DNA of 64,000 nt from JAJEDW01 sp963555775 (GCA_963555775.3 CAUVWY020000002.1:516508-580507), one strand, 5' to 3'; shown: positions 8,615-18,427, counted from the stretch's first letter. The notes: generated from the sequence alone by a model not told the origin. Numbers and translations are program-made.

Positions 8615-9493
8615 CTATTGTTCTTCGAACCCTGCGCCGGCGCGTTCCTCGGGAGCGACATCGGGTGCCGGGCCGCCCTGGCTGGCAGGATAGTTCTCCC
8701 GGTCCTGATTGCCCGAGATGCACGCGAATTCCATCTGCTCGAATCCGGGTGTGGTATTTCGACGGAACGTTTCAACCATGATGACTGGCTCGGTAAACGC
8801 AACCGGGTCGGTGAGCGTGGCTTCGTATTCGATGGTATCGATGTTGGTCATGGTGAATCGCTCCACGACGTAAAGCTGATCCGTCGTGACGTGACCGCCC
8901 GTATCCAGCCAGGTCCGGCCGTTCTGGCTTGTGGTTTCAACCACAAGAGTGTCGCCTTCCCAGCGCCCGATGGGATCTCCCATCCACAGCTTCATGTTGG
9001 CCGGTATATGCTCCCGTCCATCGACGGGAATGATCCGGTAACTGTCCATGAACTCCCAGGCCATCGCGACGATTCCGGGATTGGAAACAATCTGAAAACC
9101 GAACTGAAGATACATCTGGTGCGGCACGCCCGATGAGTAACAGTGAAGTTCCGGCTCCAGGTACATGTTGCCGGCGCGAATCGCATCGGTTTCGGCCCGG
9201 TACTCCGGCCGGTACGGCAACATGTTGTCCGAAGGCGATACGATGGTTCGAGGTGTTTCCACGTTCTGAATCCCGACAAAGAAGCCGCCTTCCCAGTATC
9301 CGGTCATGTCGGGCCGCCCATCCGTCGTCCGGGTGAACGGACCGGCCGGTTCTGCGGGAGGCCCTCCGGGACCGCCCCGTCCTCCGGGCTGCGCGAGCAG
9401 GTCCACCGGCCACGCCACCGCGAGAACCGCAACGACGGCGCCCAATGCCGCCAGATGGCGCCGCGTCCGGGGGGTGAGATTGCGGTCGGTCAT
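8615..9493 (-). CDS. Secreted protein of the W-E-G-D-T-L-V family, function unknown
   Basis: A 292-aa exported paralogue. It has a basic n-region (R-T-R-R-H), a hydrophobic core ending L-L-A-Q, a Gly/Pro-rich linker, R-P-D-M-T-G-Y-W, the first conserved cysteine in C-Y-S-S-G-V-P-H, then G-R-W-E-G-D-T-L-V-V-E-T, and F-A-C near the end. The start is taken at ATG 9493 (GGGA 8 bases upstream). A second candidate, ATG 9556, overlaps the previous stop as ATGA and would add 21 Met-rich residues. It sits between another paralogue and mobA in a minus-strand operon. Function unknown. Confidence 0.78.
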   Translation of the reverse strand: MTDRNLTPRTRRHLAALGAVVAVLAVAWPVDLLAQPGGRGGPGGPPAEPAGPFTRTTDGRPDMTGYWEGGFFVGIQNVETPRTIVSPSDNMLPYRPEYRAETDAIRAGNMYLEPELHCYSSGVPHQMYLQFGFQIVSNPGIVAMAWEFMDSYRIIPVDGREHIPANMKLWMGDPIGRWEGDTLVVETTSQNGRTWLDTGGHVTTDQLYVVERFTMTNIDTIEYEATLTDPVAFTEPVIMVETFRRNTTPGFEQMEFACISGNQDRENYPASQGGPAPDVAPEERAGAGFEEQ

Positions 9494-9552
9494 TTGCACT
9501 GTCCCAACGTTTGTCATTTCATTCATTGCCTGCATTGCTTTCATGGCGCCAG

Positions 9553-10335
9553 TCATTGAGCGAAAATCCCCAGTTCCAGTTCCTGATCCCGGTAGTAATG
9601 GCATTCGTATTCCAGAAGTCTGAAGTTGTCTTCAACGCGGCGGTACAGGGTCATGCGCATGGACCAGGGTTCGGTGTAGACCTCGGGGTCATTGACCGTC
9701 ACCTCGTAGGTCATGTGATCCGGACCCTCGCGCGTGTAGCGCTCGACGATTTCGGCGTTGGCGCCATGCCAGTTTCCCGTGGCGTCGAACCAGGCGTCTT
9801 CGAGAAAGTTCCCGACCGTCACCTCGAGCGTGTCGCCGTCCCACCGTCCGATGGAATCCCCGTTCCGGAACAGCATGCCCTCGAGATGCTCGTCCCTGTC
9901 GAGGTTGACGGTCCGCGTATTGTGGATCCACTCGAAATACATCATCACGCGACCCGGTGTCTGGACAATCTGAAACGGAAACGGCATGTATGTGAGCCTG
10001 GGAATGCCGGGCTTGTAACACTGGTTGACGCGATCCAGTTCTTCGCGGTTGGCCGAGTTTTCGTCTCTTCGGGCCAGGGCTTCGGGGCGGTACGGAATAA
10101 GACCGTCTTCGGTGGACACGACGACGCCGACACTTGCCGGCACGCCCTGGGTCGCGATGTGCGGTTCGATGTTGTCGGACGCCGTGTTCCCGAATGCCTG
10201 CCAGATGCCCTGAAGGTCCGGTTGTCCGTGAATCTGGCCCGACTGGGCTGCCGCCGCCGGAAGTGCCGTAGTCAACAACAGGACGGCTGCAAAGATCGTG
10301 GCCGTGGTCGGAACGCGATTGCCGCGGTTACTCAT
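9553..10335 (-). CDS. Secreted protein of the W-E-G-D-T-L-V family, function unknown
   Basis: A 260-aa exported protein with a signal peptide (about 1-30, ending A-A-A-A-Q). It has the opening Q-P-D-L-Q-G-I-W-Q-A, the first conserved cysteine in Q-C-Y-K-P-G-I-P-R, the signature in the variant form G-R-W-D-G-D-T-L, and a final Y-E-C. It is closest to the protein at 1756: both share Q-A-x-G-N followed by I-E-P-H. It lies 22 bases after the DUF6152 gene in the same operon. No catalytic motif is recognised. Confidence 0.78.
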   Translation of the reverse strand: MSNRGNRVPTTATIFAAVLLLTTALPAAAAQSGQIHGQPDLQGIWQAFGNTASDNIEPHIATQGVPASVGVVVSTEDGLIPYRPEALARRDENSANREELDRVNQCYKPGIPRLTYMPFPFQIVQTPGRVMMYFEWIHNTRTVNLDRDEHLEGMLFRNGDSIGRWDGDTLEVTVGNFLEDAWFDATGNWHGANAEIVERYTREGPDHMTYEVTVNDPEVYTEPWSMRMTLYRRVEDNFRLLEYECHYYRDQELELGIFAQ

Positions 10336-10357
10336 TTGTCAGCCTTCTTTCGGAGAA

Positions 10358-10780
10358 CTACTCCCGTTCGGGAGCCGGGCTCCTCATCGACAACATCACC
10401 TGTCCGTCGTCGACTCGAGTGACGCGCGAAGCCCAGGCACGCGGGCGGCCACTGAACGCGGCAAAGGCCCGAACTTCGACCTGCTGCCCGACTTCGATGG
10501 TGTCGCGACGCCACCCCTGCCGATAGAGGATGTTCGGAGGCGGTGTTTCGAACGCCCATTCGGTGATTTCGCCATCGGCGTTGACAACATCGACGTAGAT
10601 CCACGAATGGGGGTTGACCCAGTCCATCTTCGTGAACGTACCGGTAAGATTCAGAGGCCGGGTGGCATCGAACTCGGCCGTGAAGGCATGGTGTGCCAGC
10701 AGCGGCAATACCGTGGCCGCCACCAGGGCACCAATTGCCGTTATCGTCAGCGTCGTCTTCATTGCCTTTATCGCGTTCAT
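10358..10780 (-). CDS. DUF6152 family secreted protein
   Basis: A 140-aa exported protein. The signal peptide ends L-P-L-L-A, predicting a mature start H-H-A-F-T-A-E-F-D, with V-N-P-H-S-W further on. ATG 10780 is chosen because GGAGG lies 9 bases upstream; an in-frame ATG at 10846 would prefix a non-signal-like tail. First gene of the operon DUF6152 - two W-E-G-D-T-L-V proteins - mobA. The product probably works outside the cytoplasm with the following proteins, but its activity is unknown. Confidence 0.82.
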   Translation of the reverse strand: MNAIKAMKTTLTITAIGALVAATVLPLLAHHAFTAEFDATRPLNLTGTFTKMDWVNPHSWIYVDVVNADGEITEWAFETPPPNILYRQGWRRDTIEVGQQVEVRAFAAFSGRPRAWASRVTRVDDGQVMLSMRSPAPERE

Positions 10781-10855
10781 TCCGCTCGACCTCCATTGTT
10801 CCCAAGGACTCCTTTCCGCAAAATTCTTGTTCGATTTGGTAGCCATGTAAAAATC

Positions 10856-11803
10856 TTACTGGATCGTGTCCGAAACGTCGTACGCCGTAACTTCACTCTC
10901 ATTCATGTGAGGAACCAGCAGCACGTTGCCGGTCGGGATGTAGGCCAGGTCCGCGGTACCCGGTCCGAATTGGCGCAGGTCGACAACGTCTCCGGCGGCA
11001 GTTACCTGGAGGATCCGGCCTGCCAGGTAATCCGATACGATGAAACCACCCCGCCCGTCGCTTTCCAGACCATCGAGGTTGCCGAGAGGCTCTTCGGTGA
11101 TAAGCGTCTTTTCGGCGGTTTCAAGGTCGAGTGCGTAGACTCGACCCGGAACTTCGGTTGAAAAATCCTCATTGGGTGCGCCCCACGCCGCAACGATCAG
11201 CCGGTTGCCGTCGACGAGAAGTCCGTTCGGATATTCGAGATCCGCGCCTTCGGCGAACACTGAAGCGCTCCCGTCGGCCACGGCGTAAATCGTCGTTGCG
11301 AGCATGTCCGAAACGTAGACGGTGCCGTCACTGCCGACAGCCACGTCATTCAGAAACATCGCGCCGTCGATGGCGATCCGCTCAACGATGTCGCCGGTTT
11401 CGATGTCGATTCCGACCACCTGGTCGATGTCCGCAACCCACAGTATCCCGTCATGACTCCGCAGGCCCTTGGGTGCGTTGAAGCCGTCGACCCACGTCGC
11501 ATCGACGACGTTTCCGGCTGAGTCCAGGCGCGTGATGTGGCCCATTCCGTCCCGTCCGTCGGGTGTGCCGACAATCTGCGACACGAAGATCGAACCGGAG
11601 GCCTCGTCAAAATAGACGCTTTCGGGTGCATCCATCCCGTCGTTGGCAGTCCATCCCGACTGGACGGGACCTGCCGGGACCGGCGTCGCCTCGTCGAGGG
11701 GCGCAGGGGCCTCTTCAGGTCCAGACGCGCATGCGGCCAGCCCGAACGCCACCATCATGGCAGCGGAAAGTCTTGAATCTCGAACGATCGATGCGTGAAT
11801 CAC
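10856..11803 (-). CDS. SMP-30/gluconolactonase-like beta-propeller lipoprotein
   Basis: A 315-aa predicted lipoprotein (F-G-L-A-A-C lipobox near residue 25). It has a low-complexity acidic/proline linker, then a six-bladed propeller of the SMP-30/NHL type with repeats such as P-K-G-L-R and D-V-A-V-G-S-D-G-T-V-Y-V-S-D. Family members bind a divalent metal and hydrolyse lactones or phosphoesters, but here the substrate is open. It starts with GTG 11803, with AGGAGG about 11 bases upstream. It lies 75 bases ahead of the DUF6152 operon and may be transcribed with it. Confidence 0.75.
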   Translation of the reverse strand: MIHASIVRDSRLSAAMMVAFGLAACASGPEEAPAPLDEATPVPAGPVQSGWTANDGMDAPESVYFDEASGSIFVSQIVGTPDGRDGMGHITRLDSAGNVVDATWVDGFNAPKGLRSHDGILWVADIDQVVGIDIETGDIVERIAIDGAMFLNDVAVGSDGTVYVSDMLATTIYAVADGSASVFAEGADLEYPNGLLVDGNRLIVAAWGAPNEDFSTEVPGRVYALDLETAEKTLITEEPLGNLDGLESDGRGGFIVSDYLAGRILQVTAAGDVVDLRQFGPGTADLAYIPTGNVLLVPHMNESEVTAYDVSDTIQ

Positions 11804-11951
11804 GGTGAGCGCTCCTCCTGTTGCAGGGTGAGAGGGTTTACAGAAGATCGAATCGATAGGGGATATCGGCTCATTTCGTTAACCGGCGTCTCTATTCTAC
11901 AAGCAGTGTCCGCACCTGCAAGGACTCATGAATGGTAACGTTTAACTTGTA

Positions 11952-13749
11952 ATGTCGAAGACCGACCCGAAAACGGAATATCGTTCAAGGCTCGCTGTCC
12001 TGGCGGCCTCGCTCGATCGATATGCCGCCAGCTACGCCCGAATCGCGGTTGCCCGGCTGGGCGTCGCCTTGCTGTTCGTTGCGATCGCGTGGATGAGTCT
12101 GCTGGAGCGATGGATGTCCGGACTCTGGCTGATTGTGCCTCTCGCCGTGTTCGTTGCCCTGGCCATTGTTCATTCGCGTATTGCCGAGGCTCAGGATCGC
12201 GTCAGACGTGCCGTTGCCTATTACGAACTCGGTGTCGCGAGGATCGAGGATCGCTGGGCCGGACTTGGGCAGTCGGACGTCCTGCCGGCCGGCGACAGCC
12301 ATCTTTACGCCGTCGACCTCGACATCTTCGGCCGCGGTTCGCTCTTTGAACTGATATCGACCGCCCGAACGCGCACGGGACAGGAGACGCTGGCGCGCTG
12401 GCTCCTGGAACCGGCCGAACCCGCCGAGATTCTGGCCCGTCAGGAGGCCCTTGAAGAGTTGCGTTCAATGCTGGATCTGCGCGAAGACATGGCCACTCTA
12501 GGTACCGACGTCGTGGCTTCCATTCACCCCGATTCGATTGTCGCCTGGGGTGAGGCGCCCGACTCCCTCACCAGCCGGTGGCCCCGCTTCGCCGCCCCGT
12601 TTCTTGCGCTGGTCACAGTGGCCGGGATTCTCTCGGCGCTGGTCAACGACACACGAGAAGCGTGGCTCGCCCTGATCGCATGCCTGGTGGTCGAGTGGTT
12701 GTTCGTTCGTCAATTTCGCGGTCGTGTCGAAGAGGTGCTGGCAGGAGCGGACCGGCACGGCCGTGAATTCAAGTTCCTCTCGAAACTCGTCGAGCGAATC
12801 GAATCTCATCCTTTCCGATCTTCCAAACTGCGAGGGTTTCAGGCTTCGATCCGGACCGCGGGGCAATCGTCCTCCGGTCAGCTTGCGCGCTTTGCGCGGC
12901 TGGGCGACCTGGCCGATATGCGCCGGAACCCCATGTACGTGCTGTTCTTATTTTTCTTGATCGCAATGACGCAGGTTGCATTCGCTCTGGAAGCCTGGCG
13001 GCGGGAATGCGGGCCGGCGTTATCGGGATGGCTTGCCGCGATCGGTGAGTTCGAGGCCCTGTGCGCCCTGGCTGGCTATGCCTATGAGCACCCCGCGGAT
13101 ACGTTTCCCGAAATCGTTGAAGGTCGACCGACTTTCGATGGGCATCAGGTGCGCCATCCGCTGTTGCCGGCGTCCGGCTCCGTTGCGAACGATGTCCGGC
13201 TCGGGCGCCTTGCCGCAGATGTTGGTCGTCAGCGGCTCCAACATGTCGGGCAAGAGCACGCTGTTGCGGACCATCGGTATCAATGCCGTCTTGGGAATGG
13301 CCGGAGCGCCGGTGCGCGCTGAATGGCTCGCGCTTTCTCCCATGGCAATCGGCGCCACACTGCGAATTCAGGATTCGCTTCTGGATGGAAAATCCCGTTT
13401 CTATGCGGAGATCGAGCGGATCCGCAAGATCGTCGAACTGACTTCCGGGGATCGCAATGTGATGTTCCTTCTCGATGAGGTGCTGCACGGCACGAACTCT
13501 CACGACCGCGCCCAGGGGGCCGAAGGGATCCTCCGCGGGTTGTTGCGGCGTGGCGCAATCGGTTTGGCAACGACTCACGATCTTGCTCTGACCCGCGTCA
13601 TGGCCGATTTGGGCACTCAGGTCGACAATGTTCACTTCGGAGACCGGATCGAGGGCGGCACGATGGTTTTCGATTACAGGATGAAGCCGGGAGTGGTTGA
13701 GAAGAGTAACGCGCTGGAGTTGATGCGGGCGCTGGGTTTGGAGGTGTGA
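11952..13749 (+). pseudogene. Membrane-anchored MutS-like ATPase, broken by a one-base insertion
   Basis: The gene encodes a MutS-family ATPase without the mismatch-recognition domain. Two transmembrane segments lie near residues 30-80 and two more further on (about 215-255 and 325-345). A linker/core follows, then the C-terminal ABC-type domain with Walker A S-G-S-N-M-S-G-K-S-T and Walker B F-L-L-D-E-V. The reading moves from one frame to the next at the GGG run 13203-13205. Removing one G joins N-D-V-R-L-G to A-L-P-Q-M-L-V-V-S-G-S-N and gives an intact 598-aa protein. This is therefore a recent frameshift or an assembly error, since both halves are well conserved. Role unknown; family members with this layout are not the mismatch-repair MutS. 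Confidence 0.82.
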
Positions 13750-13768
13750 CGGATTGGAGACAAAGAAA

Positions 13769-13801
13769 AGGCCCCTCTTCCCGCGTGCGGCAGAGGGGCC
13801 T
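13769..13801. terminator. Bidirectional hairpin terminator between convergent genes
   Basis: AGGCCCCTCT (13769-13778) pairs perfectly with AGAGGGGCCT (13792-13801) across a 13-base loop. On the minus strand it is followed by TTTTCTTT, so it terminates the CtpA-type protease gene. It may also stop the MutS-like gene coming from the other side. Confidence 0.75.
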
Positions 13802-13828
13802 CTCGACGTCCTGTAATGTTGTAACGGG

Positions 13829-15421
13829 TTACCGCGACTCGCTCATCGCGGCACGGGCTCGCAGCGAGAGCGCCCGGGCTTCGGGAATCAACTCACGTGC
13901 GGCCAGAAATTGCGGATCGGTCTGGAGCCGGATGCGTTCGGATTCTGACGTGCCCAACCGGTTGTAGAGAACTTCGTACTGGATTTGCCGCTTCAGGAAA
14001 TCGCTGTTCTCGGCAAAACCTTCGTCTGAAAACTCGATTCCGCGATCCCGGACATGTGCCGTGTATTCTTCGAGCAACGCGTCGGTGACCTCGAACGACG
14101 CGTCGATCGGGGGATTGCTTTCCAGGAATTCCTCGACATAGGTAAAGAACGTGTAATTGCTGGCCATGGACCGTTGGAATTCATTGGCTTCGTCCCGCGA
14201 CACCAGTTTGTCCGGTCGGATTCCGCCGCCTCCGTAGAGCGTACGGCCAAGGTCGGAATAAGCGGTGTCGTTTTCGTTTGGCACGAAGTCATCCGCTTCG
14301 GTCGCCCGGTTGTTGTAGTAGTCGAATTGGGACACGCCCTCGTAATCCCGCTGGATCAGGCGGCCGCTTGGAGTGTACCACTTCTGGGTCGTCAGGGTGA
14401 GAATTGCCCCCTTGCTGAGCGGAAGCAGTGACTGGACCAAACCCTTGCCGAAGCTGGTTTCGCCCACGATCAGACCGCGATCATGGTCCTGAATCGCGCC
14501 GGCGACGATCTCGGAAGCGCTCGCGCTGTTTCGATCGATCAGTACGACGAGCGGGAAGAGGTTGTCGTCGTTGGCTCGCTGCGACTCGAACGGACGATTC
14601 GAACCTCGAGTCCGTCCGCGTGTTTCGACGATGATCTGGTCCTCTTGAACGAACGCTTCGGTTACTTCGATGGCCGCCTGCAATGAACCCCCGGGATTGC
14701 CCCGCAGGTCGAAAATGAGACCCTGCATATTCTGGGCGGACAATGCACGAAGCTCGTCCCGAAGTTCCTCGCCGGTGGTTTCGGCAAACGTCGAGAGCTT
14801 GATATAGCCGATGCCGTCATCCGTCACGAACCTGTTGGAGACGGAGAAACTTCCGATTTCGTCGCGAATGACCGTCATGTGAATCGGCTCGTCAGCGCCG
14901 GGGCGGAGCATCGTGATATCGACCGGCGTTCCCTTCGGACCGCGGAGCTTGTTGACCACCTCGTCCAGGTTCCATCCCTCGATCGGTTCGCCGTTGACGT
15001 GGCTGAACACGTCGCCCACCCTCAAGCCGGCTTTTTTCGCAGGCGAGTTCAGGAATGGGGGTTCCACGATGGTGACCTTCCCGAAGCGGGCCGCGACGCG
15101 GATGCCGAGACCGTAATATGTGCCCTGTAGATCCTGACGCCTTTCGGCGGCATCTTCAGGCCGAATAAAGGCCGAGTGAGGATCGAGCGATCGGAGCATT
15201 CCGTCAATCGCACCGTAAACAGCGGCTTCAGGGTCCACTGGCGTTGCATTGTTCGCTTCCAGCAGGCTCAAAAGCTGCCCGAATATTCGGAGCGACTCAT
15301 CGAGATCCTCTTCAATCTCCGCACGCCCATAGGCGCCGGCGCCATGGAGGCTGCCGAGCAGGGCGGTGAGGACGAGGGTCGCAGCCAAAAACGAGACGGT
15401 ACGCAAAAGTCGGTGCTTCAT
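13829..15421 (-). CDS. C-terminal processing protease (S41, CtpA/Prc type)
   Basis: A 530-aa periplasmic serine protease. It has a signal peptide or N-terminal anchor (1-30), a helical cap, a PDZ domain (about 100-185, with G-L-G-I-R-V and L-N-S-P-A-K-K-A-G-L) and the catalytic domain. Ser301 (N-S-A-S-A-S-E) and Lys326 (S-F-G-K-G) form the Ser/Lys dyad, with Asp312 eleven residues after the serine as in E. coli Tsp. ATG 15421 has GGGGGA 9 bases upstream; the longer open frame is unsupported. A C-terminal region of about 150 residues follows. Such enzymes trim C-termini of envelope proteins or activate cell-wall hydrolases. Confidence 0.92.
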   Translation of the reverse strand: MKHRLLRTVSFLAATLVLTALLGSLHGAGAYGRAEIEEDLDESLRIFGQLLSLLEANNATPVDPEAAVYGAIDGMLRSLDPHSAFIRPEDAAERRQDLQGTYYGLGIRVAARFGKVTIVEPPFLNSPAKKAGLRVGDVFSHVNGEPIEGWNLDEVVNKLRGPKGTPVDITMLRPGADEPIHMTVIRDEIGSFSVSNRFVTDDGIGYIKLSTFAETTGEELRDELRALSAQNMQGLIFDLRGNPGGSLQAAIEVTEAFVQEDQIIVETRGRTRGSNRPFESQRANDDNLFPLVVLIDRNSASASEIVAGAIQDHDRGLIVGETSFGKGLVQSLLPLSKGAILTLTTQKWYTPSGRLIQRDYEGVSQFDYYNNRATEADDFVPNENDTAYSDLGRTLYGGGGIRPDKLVSRDEANEFQRSMASNYTFFTYVEEFLESNPPIDASFEVTDALLEEYTAHVRDRGIEFSDEGFAENSDFLKRQIQYEVLYNRLGTSESERIRLQTDPQFLAARELIPEARALSLRARAAMSESR

Positions 15422-15679
15422 CTGGAATGTCCCCCAGTCAATTTCCACAGTATACGAAACCGATGACGACATATCGACAATTCTATCTGTTTGGACGTTG
15501 GTTCGATCCTTTTCTCCTGCACCATCGAAGGTGAGAATGGGCCGCAAACAGATGAGTCGACGGGATCGGCGATAGCCCGGTTCGGGGCGCCGCCGCCACA
15601 CCCGGCAGGGAAATCTGGCGATTCGGAACCGCCGATGCACATTTTGTTAACCGGTTTCGTATTGTGCGTAGCCGTGGGT

Positions 15680-17380
15680 TTAGTATGCGAATCCCAGAAG
15701 TTGTAGCAGTTGTCCCAGGGTTGTTTCACTGCCCAATTCGTCGACTAGCCGTATCAGTTCATCTCTCACATCCGGCATTCCCGGAACGCCGCTGAATTCT
15801 CCATCCGCCGAACCGATGTCGAACGCCCCGACCGATATCAGCGCGTCGTTCATACCCTCTACAATGAGCGTCCCCTCGAACTGCTGACTGGCCGTTCGAT
15901 ATTCGGGGAACAGAGTGTGCAAACCCTTCAAATACCGTCCGTTCGGGGCGATGTAGATATTCGATTTAGTTCGAAGCACATCGCCGCCCACCGAAACGAG
16001 CGACATGTGGACATTGATCCATTTGTCCGGGTTGGTATTACGAACGCTGACATAGGTCTGTACTATTCCGATCTTTGCGGCGAGGGCCATTCGAAAGGTA
16101 TCCAACCCATCCACAGCGGCCACGCCATTTGCTCGAAGCCATGCGCGGTCCCCGGCACGGAACCGAACGAACCCTGTGATTCGACTGTCCGCTATTGCGA
16201 CGGCAGACCCGGAATTCAAGATCGATCCACTGCCAGGAAGCTCTACGGTATAAGTCCCTCCGGCCGGTATTGTGAAAGTGGACTGGTGGGGAGGCAGCGG
16301 GTCCACTGGCATTCCAGGACCATCGAAGAATTGCAGTTCCACGCTCGCGCTGAAATCCTCAAACGGGTTTGCGATCACGAACTCCGTAGTCCATGACTGA
16401 CCCGAAACAAACAGCGGGAAGTTCAGGGATGAAGCCCGGACAAGCGGTCCAGGCAGTGGGACGTATTGCGCGATCCAGTCGTAGACGGCGGACACGCGGG
16501 TGAATCCGGTATACGCCGTGGGCGAATTCGCTTCGCCCCATATTCCCATGGTGACCCCAACCTGAGCCCAGCTTCCATAGGGAAGCCATACAACTAACGG
16601 TCCACCGCTGTCTCCAGATTCGGTGACATTGGGAGGGCCTGCACACAACATCCATTGATCAAGACTCTCCGCGATCAACCAATTCCGATACGCTCCATCG
16701 GTACATCCGTTGAAATTATCGAGGATTACGTCAATCCAATACAGGTCGTAGCGTGCGTCTTCATCTTCCGGTCCGGCATATCCGATTTGAGTGACAGAAG
16801 TGCCTATCGGGGCATACCGCGATTCCTCAAGGGGAGACAGGACCCTCAGAGGCATCCTGCGCGCGGCGGGTATCGGATCGACAAGCTCGATCAAGCCAAC
16901 GTCGGGAAAGGGAACCTCATCGTCGGGGTCAAACTCGGGGTGTAGAATGACCCGTCCGCCAGCCCGCCTCCATTCCGGGACGTAGGAATTTCCGCCTCCG
17001 GGGGGAAGATTCAGCGCCGGTATGAGAATACGTGCATCGTTTGCGGTGTTACCGTCTTCCGCAAGGCAGTGCGCCGAGGTAAGAACCCAATTGGGATGGA
17101 TCAAACTGCCCTCGCATTGTGATCCGAGGTCATCACCGTCCGCGTCGGCCCATGTCTGGACAATGAACGGCCAGTCCCTGGGATTGAGGCGATTTCCTCC
17201 AATAATATTCCGAGTCTGATCATCGGGGGCCGGCAGGAGTGCATTTGCCCTCTGAACCGCCCACTGTCCTTCGGCATTTACCGCAAGAAGCGAAAAGAAC
17301 GTCACAACGGCCACGATTATCGTGTGTATTGCCGTTGGCTTCGATTCGAACTTCGGATTGGCCTTCTCAATTACGCGCAT
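15680..17380 (-). CDS. Trypsin-like serine protease (S1) with C-terminal beta domains
   Basis: A 566-aa secreted protease. An N-terminal hydrophobic segment (19-36) serves as the export signal. A short pro-region ends before I-I-G-G (59-62). The catalytic triad is H104 (T-S-A-H-C), D160 (D-V-G-L-I-E-L) and S258 (G-D-S-G-G-P). After about residue 305 comes a roughly 260-residue beta-rich part with two similar sections (F-V-I-A-N-P-F and V-S-V-R-N-T-N-P), probably for adhesion or substrate binding; I do not recognise its family. The enzyme likely matures by removal of the pro-region. Confidence 0.88.
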   Translation of the reverse strand: MRVIEKANPKFESKPTAIHTIIVAVVTFFSLLAVNAEGQWAVQRANALLPAPDDQTRNIIGGNRLNPRDWPFIVQTWADADGDDLGSQCEGSLIHPNWVLTSAHCLAEDGNTANDARILIPALNLPPGGGNSYVPEWRRAGGRVILHPEFDPDDEVPFPDVGLIELVDPIPAARRMPLRVLSPLEESRYAPIGTSVTQIGYAGPEDEDARYDLYWIDVILDNFNGCTDGAYRNWLIAESLDQWMLCAGPPNVTESGDSGGPLVVWLPYGSWAQVGVTMGIWGEANSPTAYTGFTRVSAVYDWIAQYVPLPGPLVRASSLNFPLFVSGQSWTTEFVIANPFEDFSASVELQFFDGPGMPVDPLPPHQSTFTIPAGGTYTVELPGSGSILNSGSAVAIADSRITGFVRFRAGDRAWLRANGVAAVDGLDTFRMALAAKIGIVQTYVSVRNTNPDKWINVHMSLVSVGGDVLRTKSNIYIAPNGRYLKGLHTLFPEYRTASQQFEGTLIVEGMNDALISVGAFDIGSADGEFSGVPGMPDVRDELIRLVDELGSETTLGQLLQLLGFAY

Positions 17381-18012
17381 GAGACCGGACTCCCTGGAAA
17401 ATCAACCTCCTTGGCGCGTGGACCAGGCGGGTCCATTCAGCGGGTGGAATATTGCCCGGCCAGATTTTTCACGATACCAGGAGGATCGGTTAGAGGCTGA
17501 CGGGGGTTGGCGCGTCCATCAGCATCGAAGAACATGGATCATCTGACCCTTGGCAACGGCGAAGATTGCCAGGCCATTGCGAACTACTATCTGGGTAGAG
17601 AAAGTGCCCGCCTTGTTCGCCCGGACCGGGTAGCAATTCCAGTCCTTGATACGGCTGTTCGATTCAAGACGTAGCCCGACCGACGGATCCTGTTCGAGAT
17701 AGTTCGCGGAAAGGATATCTTTCGGTCCTTCCTCGAATGTCGATTGTTCTTTGCCTCTGGCGTCCGCCGACAGGCAGCAACAACCTGACGGACCATTGCC
17801 GATCAGAACAAACGGCCTATCGTACCATTCACTACATCTTGCTCCGCTGGTGAACGGTAAAAAGAGTTGTCCTGTTGGAACCGGCGCACGCACATCTTGT
17901 CACGCTGGCGAACGGTGATAAGATTCGTCGTGATCGATGTCGCACAAACGATGCGTTTTTCGATGATCGTGAACGCATCGGTAAGGACCGATTCCGGCAG
18001 TGAGGTTGCGCG
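17381..18012. other. 632-base intergenic stretch with one doubtful ORF
   Basis: No gene here is well supported. On the minus strand, 17519-17893 is open (124 codons, GTG start, no clear ribosome site). Its last 60 residues read like ordinary protein (for example D-P-S-V-G-L-R-L-E-S), so it may be the tail of a decayed gene. I could not assign a family. The region also must hold the promoter of the DUF6152 gene at 18013. Confidence 0.3.
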
Positions 18013-18402
18013 ATGAAAATCAGATTTGCGGTTCTCGTTGGAATTGCGATCTTCATGAACGTTTCGGTTCAGACGTATGCGCACCACGCGTGGTCGGCCG
18101 AATACGATGCGAACGTCCAGAAGGAACTCAAGGGCGTGGTCACGAGGATCGAATGGACCAATCCGCACGTCCGTTTCTATGTCGATGTCGTGGACGAGAA
18201 CGGTGTGGTTACCAACTGGGATCTCGAACTCCAGAGTGCGAATACGTTGACTCGTAACGGTTGGACACGAGACGCGCTTGGCGTGGGCGACGAAGTTACC
18301 GTCAATGCGTACATGGCTCGCGACGGTTCGAACCGGGGCAATTCAAGGGGAAATCTGAGGCTGGCCGACGGGCGTCTATTGTTTGCCGGGGAGCCGGAAT
18401 GA
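18013..18402 (+). CDS. DUF6152 family secreted protein
   Basis: A 129-aa exported protein. The signal peptide ends V-Q-T-Y-A, giving a predicted mature start H-H-A-W-S-A-E-Y-D, with T-N-P-H-V about 30 residues on. GAGG lies ahead of the ATG. It is followed after 25 bases by a W-E-G-D-T-L-V family gene, the same pairing as in the other two clusters. Function unknown; periplasmic or secreted location follows from the signal peptide. Confidence 0.82.
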   Translation: MKIRFAVLVGIAIFMNVSVQTYAHHAWSAEYDANVQKELKGVVTRIEWTNPHVRFYVDVVDENGVVTNWDLELQSANTLTRNGWTRDALGVGDEVTVNAYMARDGSNRGNSRGNLRLADGRLLFAGEPE

Positions 18403-18427
18403 CCAGGGAGTCGAGGGGGAATCCGGG

